The notes: generated by a model not told the origin, from the letters alone. A stretch of DNA of 64,000 nt from Phaeospirillum sp. (GCA_030651575.1 JAUSFB010000045.1:62001-126000); one strand, 5' to 3'; counted from the stretch's first letter, positions 39,921 through 49,825 are shown. Made by a program: numbers and translations.

Positions 39921-40814
39921 GTGAATTCAAGGGCGGTCGTATTGCTGGCGTTGCTGGTGATGGTGTGGGGCGCCAACTGGCCGATCATGAAGATGGGGCT
40001 TGGCCATATTCAGCCCTTCTGGTTCGCCTCGTTCCGGTTGATGATCGGTGTGGCGAGCATGGTGCTGATCTTGTTGCCCACCGGCCGTCTTCGCCTGCCG
40101 CCTCGGGGGGACTGGCCGGTCATCGCCTCGCTTGGCCTGCTGAACATGGGCCTGTTCATGGTGTTGAGCAATCTGGCCTTGCTGGTGGTGCCGGCCGGCC
40201 GGTCGGCCATCCTTGCCTATACCACGCCGCTGTGGGTCGCCCCGGGGGCGGCGCTGTTTCTGGGCGAGCGCCTGACCCGGGGGCGGGTGGCGGGGGTAAT
40301 CCTCGGCCTCGGCGGGATCGTGGTTTTGTTCAATCCGGTCGGATTCGACTGGGGCGATGGGGCGGCGTTGCTGGGCAATGGCCTGCTGCTGCTGGCGGCG
40401 CTGATCTGGGCCGCCGCGATCTTGCATGTGCGTGGCCATGTCTGGCGGTCGTCGCCGCTTGATCTGGCGCCGTGGCAGATGATGGTCGCGGTGGTGCCGG
40501 TGACGGCCCTGGCCGCCATCGTCGAGGGAGCGCCCCGGCCGGATGGAAGTTTCGAGTTGATCTGGACGCTGGTCTACAACGGAACCCTGGCGACCGCCTT
40601 TGCCTTCTGGGCGGCGGTGACCGTCAATCGCCTGCTGCCGGCGTTGACGGTGTCGCTCAGTTTCCTGTGCGTGCCGGCGGGCGGCCTAGTGTTCTCGATG
40701 CTGATGCTGGGCGAGGGGGTGTCGCTTACCAATCTGGGTGGGCTGGCGCTGATCGTGGCCGGAGTCGCCACCGTGGCGGTGGTGGGGGCGCGCGAACGAA
40801 CCGCCTCCCCCTGA
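39921..40814 (+). CDS. EamA/DMT family transporter
   Basis: 297 residues with ten predicted transmembrane helices in two EamA repeats. The first repeat starts VVLLALLVMVWGANWPIMKMGL and the second is around GNGLLLLAALIWAAAILHVRG. PAGRSAILAYTTPLWVA and a C-terminal LMLGEGVSLTNLGGLALIVAGV are typical of drug/metabolite exporters. The GTG at 39921 is preferred because GGGAGG stands five bases upstream; ATG 39885 would add 12 residues. Substrate unknown. Confidence 0.88.
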   Translation: MNSRAVVLLALLVMVWGANWPIMKMGLGHIQPFWFASFRLMIGVASMVLILLPTGRLRLPPRGDWPVIASLGLLNMGLFMVLSNLALLVVPAGRSAILAYTTPLWVAPGAALFLGERLTRGRVAGVILGLGGIVVLFNPVGFDWGDGAALLGNGLLLLAALIWAAAILHVRGHVWRSSPLDLAPWQMMVAVVPVTALAAIVEGAPRPDGSFELIWTLVYNGTLATAFAFWAAVTVNRLLPALTVSLSFLCVPAGGLVFSMLMLGEGVSLTNLGGLALIVAGVATVAVVGARERTASP

Positions 40815-40823
40815 AATCAGCAA

Positions 40824-40855
40824 CCCCGCCCCGGCAGGGGATGTCCGGGGCGGGG
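40824..40855 (+). terminator. GC-rich hairpin after the EamA gene
   Basis: CCCCGCCCCGG and CCGGGGCGGGG form an 11-pair stem around a ten-base loop, beginning 10 bases after the stop. There is no U-tract. Confidence 0.6.
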
Positions 40856-41085
40856 GCCAAAGTCCCCGCCTCCTGGGGGGGAGGGGGCGGGAGCGGTCTT
40901 GGATGCCCTCTCGATCCGTTCGATCGGAAAAGGAGATCGGGAGAGGATCTAATCATGCACTATTTTCCTGCTTTCGGATTCGCAGGCTTGGAATATCAGC
41001 CATGCACCCTCTGCCGGCTTGCCTTGATGCCGCCATATTTCAGGTGTTTGCTGACGGTCGTCGCCGTGGCGATCCGATCGGTCCC

Positions 41086-41114
41086 TTGATTTTACGGGTG
41101 CGGGTTATCATAAT
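41086..41114 (+). promoter_or_regulatory. Predicted sigma-70-type promoter for rpoH
   Basis: TTGATT (41086-41091), a 17-bp spacer and CATAAT (41109-41114). The predicted start near 41121 gives an rpoH leader of about 200 nt. Confidence 0.6.
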
Positions 41115-41209
41115 ATTCACAGTCGGGGCCCATGGTGGGACCGACTGATCGGTTGATCGGGGTGCTGCCCTTGGGGCGGATTCCGAGTCATGTTGCTCAA
41201 CTGGAGGAT

Positions 41210-41245
41210 ATGACGATGTTCGTGCGTTTCGGATTTCTCGACTAG
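41210..41245 (+). CDS. Possible 11-codon leader peptide upstream of rpoH
   Basis: MTMFVRFGFLD with a perfect GGAGG directly upstream (41203-41207); the second ATG (41216) has the better spacing. It stops 74 bp before rpoH, inside the predicted leader. It could be a regulatory upstream ORF, or chance. Confidence 0.3.
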   Translation: MTMFVRFGFLD

Positions 41246-41319
41246 CTGACTTTCCGGTTTCCGTAATGCCCGCCGCCGTGACCGGCGCGTGGGGTGGCGT
41301 TGTGCTGGGGAGGTTGGCT

Positions 41320-42192
41320 ATGTCGGTTGCATCTTTGCCTGTCGTCGACAGTGATGACGGTCTTGCAAAATATCTTAGGGAAATTAGGGTGTTCCCGCTC
41401 CTCGAACCCGAGGAGGAATTCATGCTGGCCAAGCGGTGGGTCGATTACGAGGACACCGCCGCCGCCCACAGGCTGGTGACCAGCCATCTGCGGCTGGTGG
41501 CCAAGATCGCCATCGGTTATCGCCATTACGGCTTGCCGGTCGCCGATCTGATTTCCGAAGGCAATATCGGCCTGATGCGGGCGGTCAAGAAATTCGACCC
41601 GGATCGCGGCTTCCGTCTGGCCACTTACGCCATGTGGTGGATCAAGGCGTCGCTGAACGAGTTCGTGTTGAACTCGTGGTCCATGGTCAAGATCGGGACG
41701 CTGGCGGCCCAGAAAAAGCTGTTCTTCAACCTGCGCCGCATCAAGTCGCGGCTGCGGTTGCTGGAATCCGGCGATCTGGCGCCCGAGCATGTGACCACCA
41801 TCGCCACCGAGCTGGGGGTCGAGGAACACGACGTGGTCGCCATGAACCGGCGTATGGCCGGGCGCGACTCGTCGCTGAATCTTCCGGTCGGTGAGGGCGG
41901 TACCGAGATTCAGGATCTGATGGCCGATCAGGCCGACAATCAGGAGGTTGCCTACGCCCGCAACGAGGAACTCAGCAAGGGCCGCCAACTGATCTCCCAG
42001 GCGCTTGGGGCGTTGACCGAGCGTGAGCGGGAGATTTTCGTCGAGCGTCGTCTTGCCGAGAACCCGCCGACCCTGGAAGAGCTGGGAACCCGTTATGGCG
42101 TCTCGCGCGAGCGGATCCGTCAGATCGAGGTCAAGGCGTTCGAGAAGGTCCGCGATCTGGTCCAGGCGGGCTTTATCCCGGAAGCGGCCTGA
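41320..42192 (+). CDS. rpoH: RNA polymerase heat-shock sigma factor (sigma-32)
   Basis: 290 residues. Region 2 is seen in HLRLVAKIAIGYRHYGLPVADLISEGNIGLMRAVKKFDP and FRLATYAMWWIKASLNEFVL (in pieces). The RpoH-specific AAQKKLFFNLRRIK (RpoH box, target of FtsH/DnaK control) distinguishes it from RpoD. Region 4 ends with TLEELGTRYGVSRERIRQIE. ATG 41320 (MSVASLPVVDSD) follows GGGGAGG at good spacing; an upstream in-frame ATG at 41266 lacks an RBS. Confidence 0.96.
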   Translation: MSVASLPVVDSDDGLAKYLREIRVFPLLEPEEEFMLAKRWVDYEDTAAAHRLVTSHLRLVAKIAIGYRHYGLPVADLISEGNIGLMRAVKKFDPDRGFRLATYAMWWIKASLNEFVLNSWSMVKIGTLAAQKKLFFNLRRIKSRLRLLESGDLAPEHVTTIATELGVEEHDVVAMNRRMAGRDSSLNLPVGEGGTEIQDLMADQADNQEVAYARNEELSKGRQLISQALGALTEREREIFVERRLAENPPTLEELGTRYGVSRERIRQIEVKAFEKVRDLVQAGFIPEAA

Positions 42193-42216
42193 CTTTCGAC
42201 GAGGAAAATGGAAAGG

Positions 42217-42252
42217 CAAGGAGCCCGGACCGAAGTTCGGGCTCCTTGTTTA
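42217..42252. terminator. Bidirectional terminator between rpoH and actP
   Basis: CAAGGAGCCCG (42217-42227) pairs with CGGGCTCCTTG (42238-42248) and is followed by TTTATT on the + strand. It sits between two convergent stops (42192 and 42254), so it can serve both genes. Confidence 0.85.
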
Positions 42253-42253
42253 T

Positions 42254-43921
42254 TCAATGCGCCACGGCGCCTTCCGCCCCGATGCCGGTTTCTGACCGAA
42301 CATACTGATAGAGGAAGCGGCCGCGCTCGGCCTTGCCCCGCTCGCTGCCGTCGGTCACCGAGAACAGCCAAGTGCCGCCAAAGGCCAGCAGGATCGAAAA
42401 CAGCGCCGAGTGCTCGTAGGGGAAGATGGGGGTGGGATTCTTCAATACCGCCACCCACACCGTCGGCCCCAGGATCACGAAGGTCAGCGAGCTGAACAGG
42501 CCGGCAAAGCCGCCGATCAGCGCGCCGCGCGTGGTCAGGCCGTTCCAGAACATGGACAGCGCCAGGATCGGAAAATTGACCGATGCCGCCATGGCGAAGG
42601 CCAGACTGACCATGAAGGCGATGTTCTGGTTCTCGAACAGCATGCCAAGGGTGATGGCGATGGCGCTGAGACCCAGCACGGCGATGCGCGAGACCAGGAT
42701 TTCCTGTTTCTCGGTGGCGCGGCCGTGGCGGAAGACATTGGCGTAAAGGTCGTGCGACACCGCCGAGGCCCCGGCCAGGGTCAGACCGGCCACCACCGCC
42801 AGGATGGTGGCGAAGGCCACCGCCGAGATGAAGCCCAGGAACAGGTCGCCGCCCACCGCCTTGGCCAGATGGACCGCCGCCATGTTGCCGCCGCCCAGGA
42901 TCTTGCCCGCCTTGTCCAGGTAGTCGGGGTTGGTCCCCACCAGGACGATGGCGCAAAAGCCCAGCATGACGGTCAGCATGAAGAAGTAGCCGATGAAGCC
43001 GGTGGCGTAGAACACCGATTTGCGCGCCGCCTTGGCGTCGGCCACGGTGAAGAAGCGCATCAGGATATGGGGCAGGCCGGCCGGGCCGCAGATCAGGGCC
43101 AGCGACAGACTGATGGCCGAGATTGGGTCGGTGATCAGGCCGCCGGGCTTCAGGATCTTCTCGTGCATGGCATGGGCCTCAACCGCCTTGGTCAGCATGA
43201 GTTCGGGGTTGAAGCCGAACTTGGACATGGCCAGGGCCACCAGCACGGTGACGCCGCCCAACAGCATGCAGGCCTTGATGATCTGCACCCAGGTGGTCGC
43301 CAGCATGCCGCCGAACAGTACGTAAAGGGTCATCAGAACGCCCACCAGCACTACGGCATAGGCGTAGTCCAGGCCGAACAGCAGCTGGATCAGCTTGCCC
43401 GCGCCCACCATCTGGGCGATCAGGTACAGGCAGACGGTGACCAGCGAACCGGTGGCCGCCAGGGATCGGATCGGCACGCGGGCCAGACGGAACGACGCCA
43501 CGTCGGCAAAGGTGTACTTGCCCAGATTGCGCAGACGCTCGGCGATCAGGAACAGCATGACCGGCCAGCCCATCAGGAAGCTGACGGTATAGATCAGGCC
43601 GTCATAGCCCTTGGCGAACACCATGCCCGACAGGCCCAGGAACGCCGCCGCCGACATGTAGTCTCCGGCGATGGCCAGGCCGTTCTGAAAGCCGGTGATG
43701 CCGCCGCCGGCGGTATAGAAGTCGGAGGCCGAGCGGGTGCGCTTGGACGCCCACCAGGTGACGCCCAGGGTCAGGACGACGAAGGCCATGAACATGGCGA
43801 TGGCGCTGATATTGACCGGCTGGCGCTGTACCGCGCCGGCAATGGCGTTACCGGCCGCCTGGGCGGCGGTGGAGGCCAGCAGGGCCGCTCCGGCGGTCAG
43901 GGAGAGAAGGCGGCGGTTCAT
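42254..43921 (-). CDS. actP: Cation/acetate symporter (SSS family)
   Basis: Sodium-coupled uptake of acetate and related short-chain monocarboxylates. It has 555 residues. A cleavable-type N-terminal helix ([22 protein letters not shown]) is followed by 13 transmembrane segments. [28 protein letters not shown] (in pieces) is the SSS/ActP signature. The DUF485 partner gene overlaps its start by four bases (ATGA), the usual yjcH-actP arrangement. Confidence 0.94.
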   Translation of the reverse strand: MNRRLLSLTAGAALLASTAAQAAGNAIAGAVQRQPVNISAIAMFMAFVVLTLGVTWWASKRTRSASDFYTAGGGITGFQNGLAIAGDYMSAAAFLGLSGMVFAKGYDGLIYTVSFLMGWPVMLFLIAERLRNLGKYTFADVASFRLARVPIRSLAATGSLVTVCLYLIAQMVGAGKLIQLLFGLDYAYAVVLVGVLMTLYVLFGGMLATTWVQIIKACMLLGGVTVLVALAMSKFGFNPELMLTKAVEAHAMHEKILKPGGLITDPISAISLSLALICGPAGLPHILMRFFTVADAKAARKSVFYATGFIGYFFMLTVMLGFCAIVLVGTNPDYLDKAGKILGGGNMAAVHLAKAVGGDLFLGFISAVAFATILAVVAGLTLAGASAVSHDLYANVFRHGRATEKQEILVSRIAVLGLSAIAITLGMLFENQNIAFMVSLAFAMAASVNFPILALSMFWNGLTTRGALIGGFAGLFSSLTFVILGPTVWVAVLKNPTPIFPYEHSALFSILLAFGGTWLFSVTDGSERGKAERGRFLYQYVRSETGIGAEGAVAH

Positions 43922-44229
43922 CGTCCCGCCTCCTCGATCAGGTCGCGGTTGAGCGCGTCGAATTCGCTGTTGGCGCGACGCACATAGACGCCGGTCAGGA
44001 TGAAGCTGACGATCATCACGGCAAAGCCGGCCGGCAGACCGATGGTCATGGTCATGCCCGGGCTGATCGCGCGGCTGATGGTGTCGGGCATCAGCACCGC
44101 CACGAACAGATAGGCGTAGTAGATGACCAGGACCGAGACGACCAGGATGATGCTGAAGCGGTTGCGCTTGGTGGTCAGCTCGGCGAATTTTGGGTTTGCG
44201 ATGATTCTTTCGTTGACGTCCGATGACAT
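43918..44229 (-). CDS. DUF485 membrane protein (YjcH type), ActP partner
   Basis: 103 residues with two transmembrane helices ([22 protein letters not shown] and [20 protein letters not shown], in pieces). The conserved [15 protein letters not shown] precedes TM1. The family almost always lies before actP and is thought to help acetate transport. The gene heads a two-gene operon divergent from a large sensor kinase. Confidence 0.92.
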   Translation of the reverse strand: MSSDVNERIIANPKFAELTTKRNRFSIILVVSVLVIYYAYLFVAVLMPDTISRAISPGMTMTIGLPAGFAVMIVSFILTGVYVRRANSEFDALNRDLIEEAGR

Positions 44230-44513
44230 CTGAACGCTCCCTGCCAGAGTTGGGGGGCGGTGTTCCGCTCCCTCTTGACGGCAGGCCTAGCAGATGAGTT
44301 TTGCCGAACTTTCACCCGATTCCGACGAATTGTGAACGGAGCGGCGTCGCATCCGGTTCCGGCTCGCCTCACCCTTCGAGGCGCCGCGCTCCTCGGGACG
44401 AGGCGATCCGCCGTACGATTGGTTACAATCGGTCGTCATGGCGGCGATGCGCGCGGGCGGCTTGAGCCGGCCGGCGAAGGCGGCGATGATCGAGCATCGG
44501 TGTCAGGCTCGCC

Positions 44514-47276
44514 ATGGGAGGCAGGGTGATCAAGTCCCGGCTGTTTTTTCGAATTTTCTCGACGATCATGGTCACGGTGGGACTGTTCTCGTCGGCCATC
44601 TACCTGTTCTCGGTCCCGCTGATCGAGGAGAAGGGCTATGAGATTGAGCTGAACGCCAGCCGCACCATCCTCGACAACGTCTTTGTCATGACCAGCAAGA
44701 TCAATGGCAGCCTGGAGGACCAGCGCGCCATCACCGTCGACGCCTATAAGCGCCAACTGACCAATGTGGTGTCGCTGGCCGCCTCCTATGTGGATTCTGT
44801 CTTTGCCCGCATGGAGCGCGGCGAGATGACGGAGGCCGAGGCGCGGCGGTTGGTGTTCGACGGGTTGCGGGCCTTCAAATACGGCAACAACGACTATATC
44901 TGGGTCACCGATTACCATTCCGTGCTGCAATCCCACCCCGATCCCGGCTTTCAGGGCCGCGACGCCGGCGACTTGCGCGATATCTCGGGCGAGTTGATCC
45001 TTCCCACCATCATCCGTATCGCGCGAGAGCGGGGCGAGGGGTTCCATACCTATCACTGGCGGCGGCTGGAGGCGACCCAGACGTTGGAGAAGATTTCCTA
45101 CTTCAAGAATCTGTCTCGCTGGGGACTGGTGATCGGCACCGGCGCCTATCTCGATGATATCGACGAGGAGGTGGCGCGGCGCAAGGCCGAGGCTATCGAC
45201 GATCTGCGTCAGGCGCTGCGCAATATCCGTATCGCGCGCACCGGCTACGTCTACATCTTCGACTCCGCCAACACCATGATCATCCATCCCAACGCCAATA
45301 TCGAGGGGACCGTGTTCGGAGCCCTGACCGATCCCGCCACCGGGCGGCCGATCAGCGAGGAGTTGAAGGCGATCGCCGACAGCGACCAGCCGCTGTCCTA
45401 TCTGTGGGACAAGCCCACCGAGCCGGGCAATTACGCCTATGAGAAGATTTCGTTCGTGCGCCACTTCAAGGGGTTCGACTGGTATATCGCGTCCTCGGTC
45501 TATGTGGAGGAGCTGAAACGCTCGTCGGCGGTGCTGGGCAACCGGCTGCTGACCATCTCCATCACCATCATGGTGTTGGCCAGCGGGCTGGGCTATTTCG
45601 CGGTTCGGCGGCTGGTGCGGCCCCTGAACCGGCTGGCCGAGACGGCGACCCTGGTCCGCGCCGGCCATCTGGATGCGGAAAGCGGCATCACCCGCGATGA
45701 CGAAATCGGAACCTTGGCCGCCGCTTTCGACGGCATGATCCGTCGGGTGCGCGACGATATCGTCACCCTGGACTCCCGCGTTCGCGAGCGCACCAAGGCC
45801 CTGGCCGAGTCCGAAGCGTGGCGGCGCCTGATTCTCGACGCGATCCCCGCCGCCATTGCCTATATCGGGCGGGACGAGATCGTGCGCTTCGCCAACCGGC
45901 CCTGGGCCGAGCTGGTGCGCCAGGACAAGGAAACGGTGATTGGCCGCAGCCTGGAAGCCGCCATCGGACGTCGCGCCCATGCCAGCATCGCGTCTCATCT
46001 GGAAGCGACCTGGGCGGGGGTGCAGACCACCTTCGATTACGCCTTCACCACCGCCGAGGGTCTGTCCGTCATCACCAAGAACAGCCTGATTCCTCAATTC
46101 GGCCTGGATGGCGACGTGACCGGGCTGTTCGTGTTGGCGCTGGACGTCACCGACGAAAAGGAAACCGAGCAGCAATTGATGGAGGCTCAGCGTATGAAGG
46201 CGGTGGGGCAGCTGTCGGGGGGCTTGGCCCATGACTTCAACAATCTGCTGTCGATCATTTTGGGTAATCTGGCGGCGGCGCGGGAGAAATACGCCGAGGT
46301 CGAGGGGCTCGACTCCTACCTTGAGCCGGCCCAGCGGGCCAGCCGGCGCGGCGCCGACATCACCAGCCGGTTGTTGGCCTTCTCGCGCCAGCATCCCATG
46401 AAGCCCGAGCCGGTCGAGGTCTGCACCCTGGTGCGCGAGATCGCCATCTTGCTGCGGCGCTCGCTGCCCAACTCCATCGAGCTGGCATGGCCGGACGGCG
46501 ATCGGCCGTGCTGGGCCATCGCCGATCAGAGCCAGCTGGAAAACGCCCTGATCAATCTGGCGCTTAACGCCCGCGACGCCATGCCGGGCGGCGGTCGGCT
46601 GGAGATCGGCGTCGCCATTCGCAAGGTGGCCGAGCCCCTGGCCTTCGACGAGAAGGTGGCCCCCGACGACTATCTGGAAATCCGGGTGAGCGACGACGGC
46701 GGCGGCTTTGCTCCCGACGCGCTGATCCGCGCCTTCGAGCCGTTCTTTACCACCAAGACCTTGGGTTCCGGCCTGGGCCTGTCCATGGTCTATGGCTTCG
46801 TCAAGCAGTCGCGCGGCTATATCCGGTTGGACAGCGCGCCGGGCGAGGGGACCACGGTCACCATCTTGCTGCCCCGCGCCGATCCGGTTCCAGCGGCCGA
46901 GCCGGTTGTTCCATCCTTGGCGGAAGGCCGCTGGCAGGGGCAGCTGGCCCTGGTCGCCGAAGATGACGACGATGTCCGCCAAGTGATGCGACAGCAGCTG
47001 ATGGATATGGGATTTTCGGTGATCGAGGCGCAAAGCGGCGACGAGGCCGCCGAACTGATCGGACGGATCGAGGGGCTCTGCCTCGTCGTTTCGGACATTG
47101 TCATGCCCGGCCTTGGCGGTATCGAGCTGGCGCGACGGGTGCGGGCGACCCACCCAGCCATTCGTATTATTTTAGTCAGCGGATTCTCGGTGGACGGTAG
47201 CGAAGACATGGCGGATCTGGTCATATTGAGGAAGCCATGGGACAAGCACGAGCTGATGGAGGCCATCGCTTCGTGA
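44514..47276 (+). CDS. Hybrid sensor histidine kinase (Cache-HAMP-PAS-HisKA-HATPase-REC)
   Basis: 920 residues. TM1 (about 11-35) and TM2 (about 345-368) bracket a ~300-residue periplasmic double-Cache region. It has two similar modules (YGNNDYIWVTDYHSVLQSHP and ARTGYVYIFDSANTMIIHP) of the type that binds small carboxylates. HAMP, a PAS domain, HisKA with H573 in GGLAHDFNNLL, a HATPase_c domain and a C-terminal REC domain (acceptor Asp about 861 in VVSDIVMPG) follow. It stands divergent from the acetate permease operon, so acetate or a related acid is a reasonable ligand guess. A response regulator gene starts 21 bp after its stop. Confidence 0.93.
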   Translation: MGGRVIKSRLFFRIFSTIMVTVGLFSSAIYLFSVPLIEEKGYEIELNASRTILDNVFVMTSKINGSLEDQRAITVDAYKRQLTNVVSLAASYVDSVFARMERGEMTEAEARRLVFDGLRAFKYGNNDYIWVTDYHSVLQSHPDPGFQGRDAGDLRDISGELILPTIIRIARERGEGFHTYHWRRLEATQTLEKISYFKNLSRWGLVIGTGAYLDDIDEEVARRKAEAIDDLRQALRNIRIARTGYVYIFDSANTMIIHPNANIEGTVFGALTDPATGRPISEELKAIADSDQPLSYLWDKPTEPGNYAYEKISFVRHFKGFDWYIASSVYVEELKRSSAVLGNRLLTISITIMVLASGLGYFAVRRLVRPLNRLAETATLVRAGHLDAESGITRDDEIGTLAAAFDGMIRRVRDDIVTLDSRVRERTKALAESEAWRRLILDAIPAAIAYIGRDEIVRFANRPWAELVRQDKETVIGRSLEAAIGRRAHASIASHLEATWAGVQTTFDYAFTTAEGLSVITKNSLIPQFGLDGDVTGLFVLALDVTDEKETEQQLMEAQRMKAVGQLSGGLAHDFNNLLSIILGNLAAAREKYAEVEGLDSYLEPAQRASRRGADITSRLLAFSRQHPMKPEPVEVCTLVREIAILLRRSLPNSIELAWPDGDRPCWAIADQSQLENALINLALNARDAMPGGGRLEIGVAIRKVAEPLAFDEKVAPDDYLEIRVSDDGGGFAPDALIRAFEPFFTTKTLGSGLGLSMVYGFVKQSRGYIRLDSAPGEGTTVTILLPRADPVPAAEPVVPSLAEGRWQGQLALVAEDDDDVRQVMRQQLMDMGFSVIEAQSGDEAAELIGRIEGLCLVVSDIVMPGLGGIELARRVRATHPAIRIILVSGFSVDGSEDMADLVILRKPWDKHELMEAIAS

Positions 47277-47297
47277 TGTGTTGAGGGGAACCGCCAG

Positions 47298-48017
47298 TTG
47301 GTCAGCAAAAAGCGCCTTTACCTGATCGAGGATGACCCCGATATCCGCAAGCTGGTGCGGAGCCTGCTGGAAGGCTATGGCTATGACGTCCAGACCTTTG
47401 CCAATGGCGGCGCCGCCCGACAGGCCATCCGGCGCGAGGTGCCCGACCTTTGTATCGTCGATCTGGGACTCCCCGACATGGACGGCCTGACCCTGGTTCG
47501 CGAATTGTGGGAGGATGTGCGCTTTGGCGTCATCATCCTGACCGGCCGGGGCGACGTGTCCGACCGGGTGCTGGGGCTGGAGCTGGGGGCCGACGACTAT
47601 ATCGTCAAGCCGTTCGAGCCGCGCGAACTGGTGGCCCGCGTCAACAGCGTCATCCGTCGCCGCGACCAGTTGGCCGAGGCCAGGGGAACCGCCCAGTCCG
47701 GCCAGGCTCGCTTTGGCGATTGGGTGTTCGATCTGGGAAATCTGATCCTGACCGCCACCGATGGCCGTCAGGAGAGTCTGACCGCCGCCGAGGCCGGCCT
47801 GCTGATCGCCTTGCTCAAAGCGCCCAAGCGGGTGCTGTCGCGAGAGCAGCTTCAAGGCGACGATCAGGACCGCGATGATTTCGCCTTCGACCGCAGCATC
47901 GATGTGCGCATCTCGCGCATCCGCAAGAAGATCGAGCCCGATCCCAAGTCGCCGCGCCTGATCAAGACGGTCTACGGCGCCGGCTACCTGTTCACCGCCG
48001 AGGTTGGCTGGGGGTAG
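47298..48017 (+). CDS. OmpR/PhoB-family response regulator
   Basis: 239 residues. The REC domain has the acidic pair EDD, the phospho-acceptor Asp in CIVDLGLPDMDG, Thr in ILTGRG and Lys in VKPFEPRE. The C-terminal winged helix (about 145-235) contains LTAAEAGLLIALLKAPKRVLSREQL and RSIDVRISRIRKKIE. The start is TTG at 47298 with GAGGGG upstream; there is no better start. It is the probable output of the kinase just upstream. Confidence 0.93.
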   Translation: MVSKKRLYLIEDDPDIRKLVRSLLEGYGYDVQTFANGGAARQAIRREVPDLCIVDLGLPDMDGLTLVRELWEDVRFGVIILTGRGDVSDRVLGLELGADDYIVKPFEPRELVARVNSVIRRRDQLAEARGTAQSGQARFGDWVFDLGNLILTATDGRQESLTAAEAGLLIALLKAPKRVLSREQLQGDDQDRDDFAFDRSIDVRISRIRKKIEPDPKSPRLIKTVYGAGYLFTAEVGWG

Positions 48018-48140
48018 GGTCAAGTCCCGGCTACAATTCGTCATAATCCAGAGAAAATTCGATAACGCCGCCCTGCTAGACCCTCCACAACACCGCAGGC
48101 AAGAGCGGCAGGCAATCAATGCCGGAAGGGAGAACAGTCA

Positions 48141-49766
48141 ATGTCCGTCACCAATCAGTATGAGCTTGGACTCGGTCGCAACGACGCCAACTTCGTCGCC
48201 CTGACTCCGCTCACCTTCCTGGAACGTGCCGCATCGGTCTGGCCGGATCGCACCGCCATCATCCATGGCCCGCTGCGTCGGACCTGGGCCGAGACCTTCA
48301 CCCGCTGCCGCCAGCTGGCCGCCGCGCTGACCCGGCGCGGCATCGGCCTGGGCGACACCGTCGCGGTGATGGGGGCCAATACGCCCGAGACTTTCGAGGC
48401 TCATTTCGGCGTGCCGCTGTGCGGCGCGGTGCTGAACGCCATCAACACCCGGCTGGACGCCGACGCCATCACCTTCATCCTCAATCATGCCGAAGCCAAG
48501 ATCCTGATCACCGACCGCGAGTTCTCGCCGGTGGTCAAGCGGGCGCTGGCGGCGCTGGGCCGCACCCTTCCGGTGATCGATATCGACGATCCTCAGTATA
48601 GCGGCGGCGAGCGTCTGGGCGAGGCGACCTACGAGGATTTGCTGGCCGAGGCCGGCTCCGATCTGCCCTGGACCATGCCCACCGACGAGTGGCAGGCCAT
48701 CTCTCTCAATTACACCTCGGGCACCACCGGCAATCCCAAGGGCGTGGTCTACCATCATCGCGGCGCCTATCTCAACGCCGTGTCCAACGCCCTGTCCTGG
48801 CAGATGGAGGCGCCGATCTATCTGTGGACGTTACCCATGTTCCATTGCAACGGCTGGTGCTTCCCCTGGACCATGGCGGTCACGGCGGGGACCAGCGTCT
48901 GCCTGCGCCATGTGCGGGTCGAGGCCATCCTGGGCGCCATCCGAGACGAGGCGGTGACCCATTTCTGCGGCGCGCCCATCGTGCTCAACATGATCAACAA
49001 CGCGCCGGTCAAGCTGAAGGAAGGCATCACCCATAAGGTCAAGGTGATGACCGCCGGGGCTGCCCCGCCGGCTCCGGTCATTGCCGGCATGGAGCGCATG
49101 GGCTGGGACGTCACCCATGTCTACGGCCTGACCGAGTGCTATGGCCCCACCGTCCAGTGCGTCTGGCATGACAAATGGGATGGGCTGTCGCTGGAGGAAA
49201 AGGCCCGGATCAAGGCCCGCCAGGGCGTGCGCGGCCCCATGCTGGAAGGCCTGATGATCGCCGACCCGCTGTCCCTGGAGCCCATGCCCAAGGACGGCTG
49301 CACGGTGGGCGAGATCTTCATGCGCGGCAATAACGTCATGAAAGGCTACCTCAAGAATGAGAAGGCCACCGAGGAAGCCTTCGCCGGCGGCTGGTTCCAT
49401 ACCGGCGATCTGGCGGTGTGGCATGCCGATGGCTATATGGAGATCAAGGACCGCTCCAAGGACATCATCATTTCCGGTGGCGAAAATATTTCCTCCATCG
49501 AGGTCGAGGATGTCCTTTACGCCCATCCCGCCGTTCTGGAGGCGGCGGTGGTGGCGCGCCCCGACGAAAAGTGGGGCGAGACCCCCTGCGCCTTCATCTC
49601 GCTGAAGGAAGGGGCCGAGGTTGCCGAGGCCGACATCATCGCCTTCTGCCGCGAGCGGATGGCCCATTTCAAGCTGCCGCGCACCGTCGTGTTCGGGCCG
49701 TTGCCCAAGACCTCCACCGGCAAGGTCCAGAAATTCCAGCTTCGTCAGATGGCAAAGGATCTGTGA
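48141..49766 (+). CDS. Acyl-CoA synthetase (AMP-forming), AlkK/DmdB-like
   Basis: 541 residues. The P-loop is NYTSGTTGNPKGVVYHH, followed by TLPMFHCNGWCFPWT (typical of the medium-chain/DmdB/AlkK group). GLTECYGP, GWFHTGDLAVWH and the catalytic lysine in PKTSTGKVQKF complete the domain. GGAAGGGAG precedes the ATG. The substrate cannot be decided: medium-chain fatty acid or methylmercaptopropionate are both possible. It is followed by an acyl-CoA dehydrogenase, so the pair would activate and then oxidise one acid. Confidence 0.92.
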   Translation: MSVTNQYELGLGRNDANFVALTPLTFLERAASVWPDRTAIIHGPLRRTWAETFTRCRQLAAALTRRGIGLGDTVAVMGANTPETFEAHFGVPLCGAVLNAINTRLDADAITFILNHAEAKILITDREFSPVVKRALAALGRTLPVIDIDDPQYSGGERLGEATYEDLLAEAGSDLPWTMPTDEWQAISLNYTSGTTGNPKGVVYHHRGAYLNAVSNALSWQMEAPIYLWTLPMFHCNGWCFPWTMAVTAGTSVCLRHVRVEAILGAIRDEAVTHFCGAPIVLNMINNAPVKLKEGITHKVKVMTAGAAPPAPVIAGMERMGWDVTHVYGLTECYGPTVQCVWHDKWDGLSLEEKARIKARQGVRGPMLEGLMIADPLSLEPMPKDGCTVGEIFMRGNNVMKGYLKNEKATEEAFAGGWFHTGDLAVWHADGYMEIKDRSKDIIISGGENISSIEVEDVLYAHPAVLEAAVVARPDEKWGETPCAFISLKEGAEVAEADIIAFCRERMAHFKLPRTVVFGPLPKTSTGKVQKFQLRQMAKDL

Positions 49767-49825
49767 TGTCGAACGTCCAGGTCGCGACCCTTGACGCCGT
49801 CACCGCCGCCGCGTTGGGAGACTAA
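49766..49825 (+). CDS. 19-codon mini-ORF between the synthetase and dehydrogenase genes
   Basis: Starts with an ATG sharing one base with the synthetase stop (TGATG) and encodes MSNVQVATLDAVTAAALGD. The RBS of the next gene (GGGAG) lies in its last codons. It looks like a coupling ORF or the remnant of a deleted gene; no family can be assigned. Confidence 0.35.
   Translation: MSNVQVATLDAVTAAALGD

Larger units (their letters stand above)
40815..41319. other. Long leader/intergenic region upstream of rpoH
   Basis: About 500 bp. It contains the EamA terminator hairpin, a possible 44-codon frame with RBS GAGAGGA (ATG 40955, stop 41089; MHYFPAFGFAGLEYQ, includes a CTLC pair), a good promoter, an 11-codon frame with GGAGG, and then rpoH. 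The small frames are unproven. A leader of about 200 nt between promoter and rpoH could fold and regulate translation. Confidence 0.5.

Noticed and set aside
44230-44513. A sigma-54 promoter for the DUF485-actP operon
   Set aside because: The nearest GG/GC pair is at the wrong spacing for the -24/-12 consensus.
44436-47153. A 905-codon open frame on the - strand opposite the hybrid kinase
   Set aside because: Same artefact: repetitive G/Q/H/R composition and fully antisense to a gene with clear domains.
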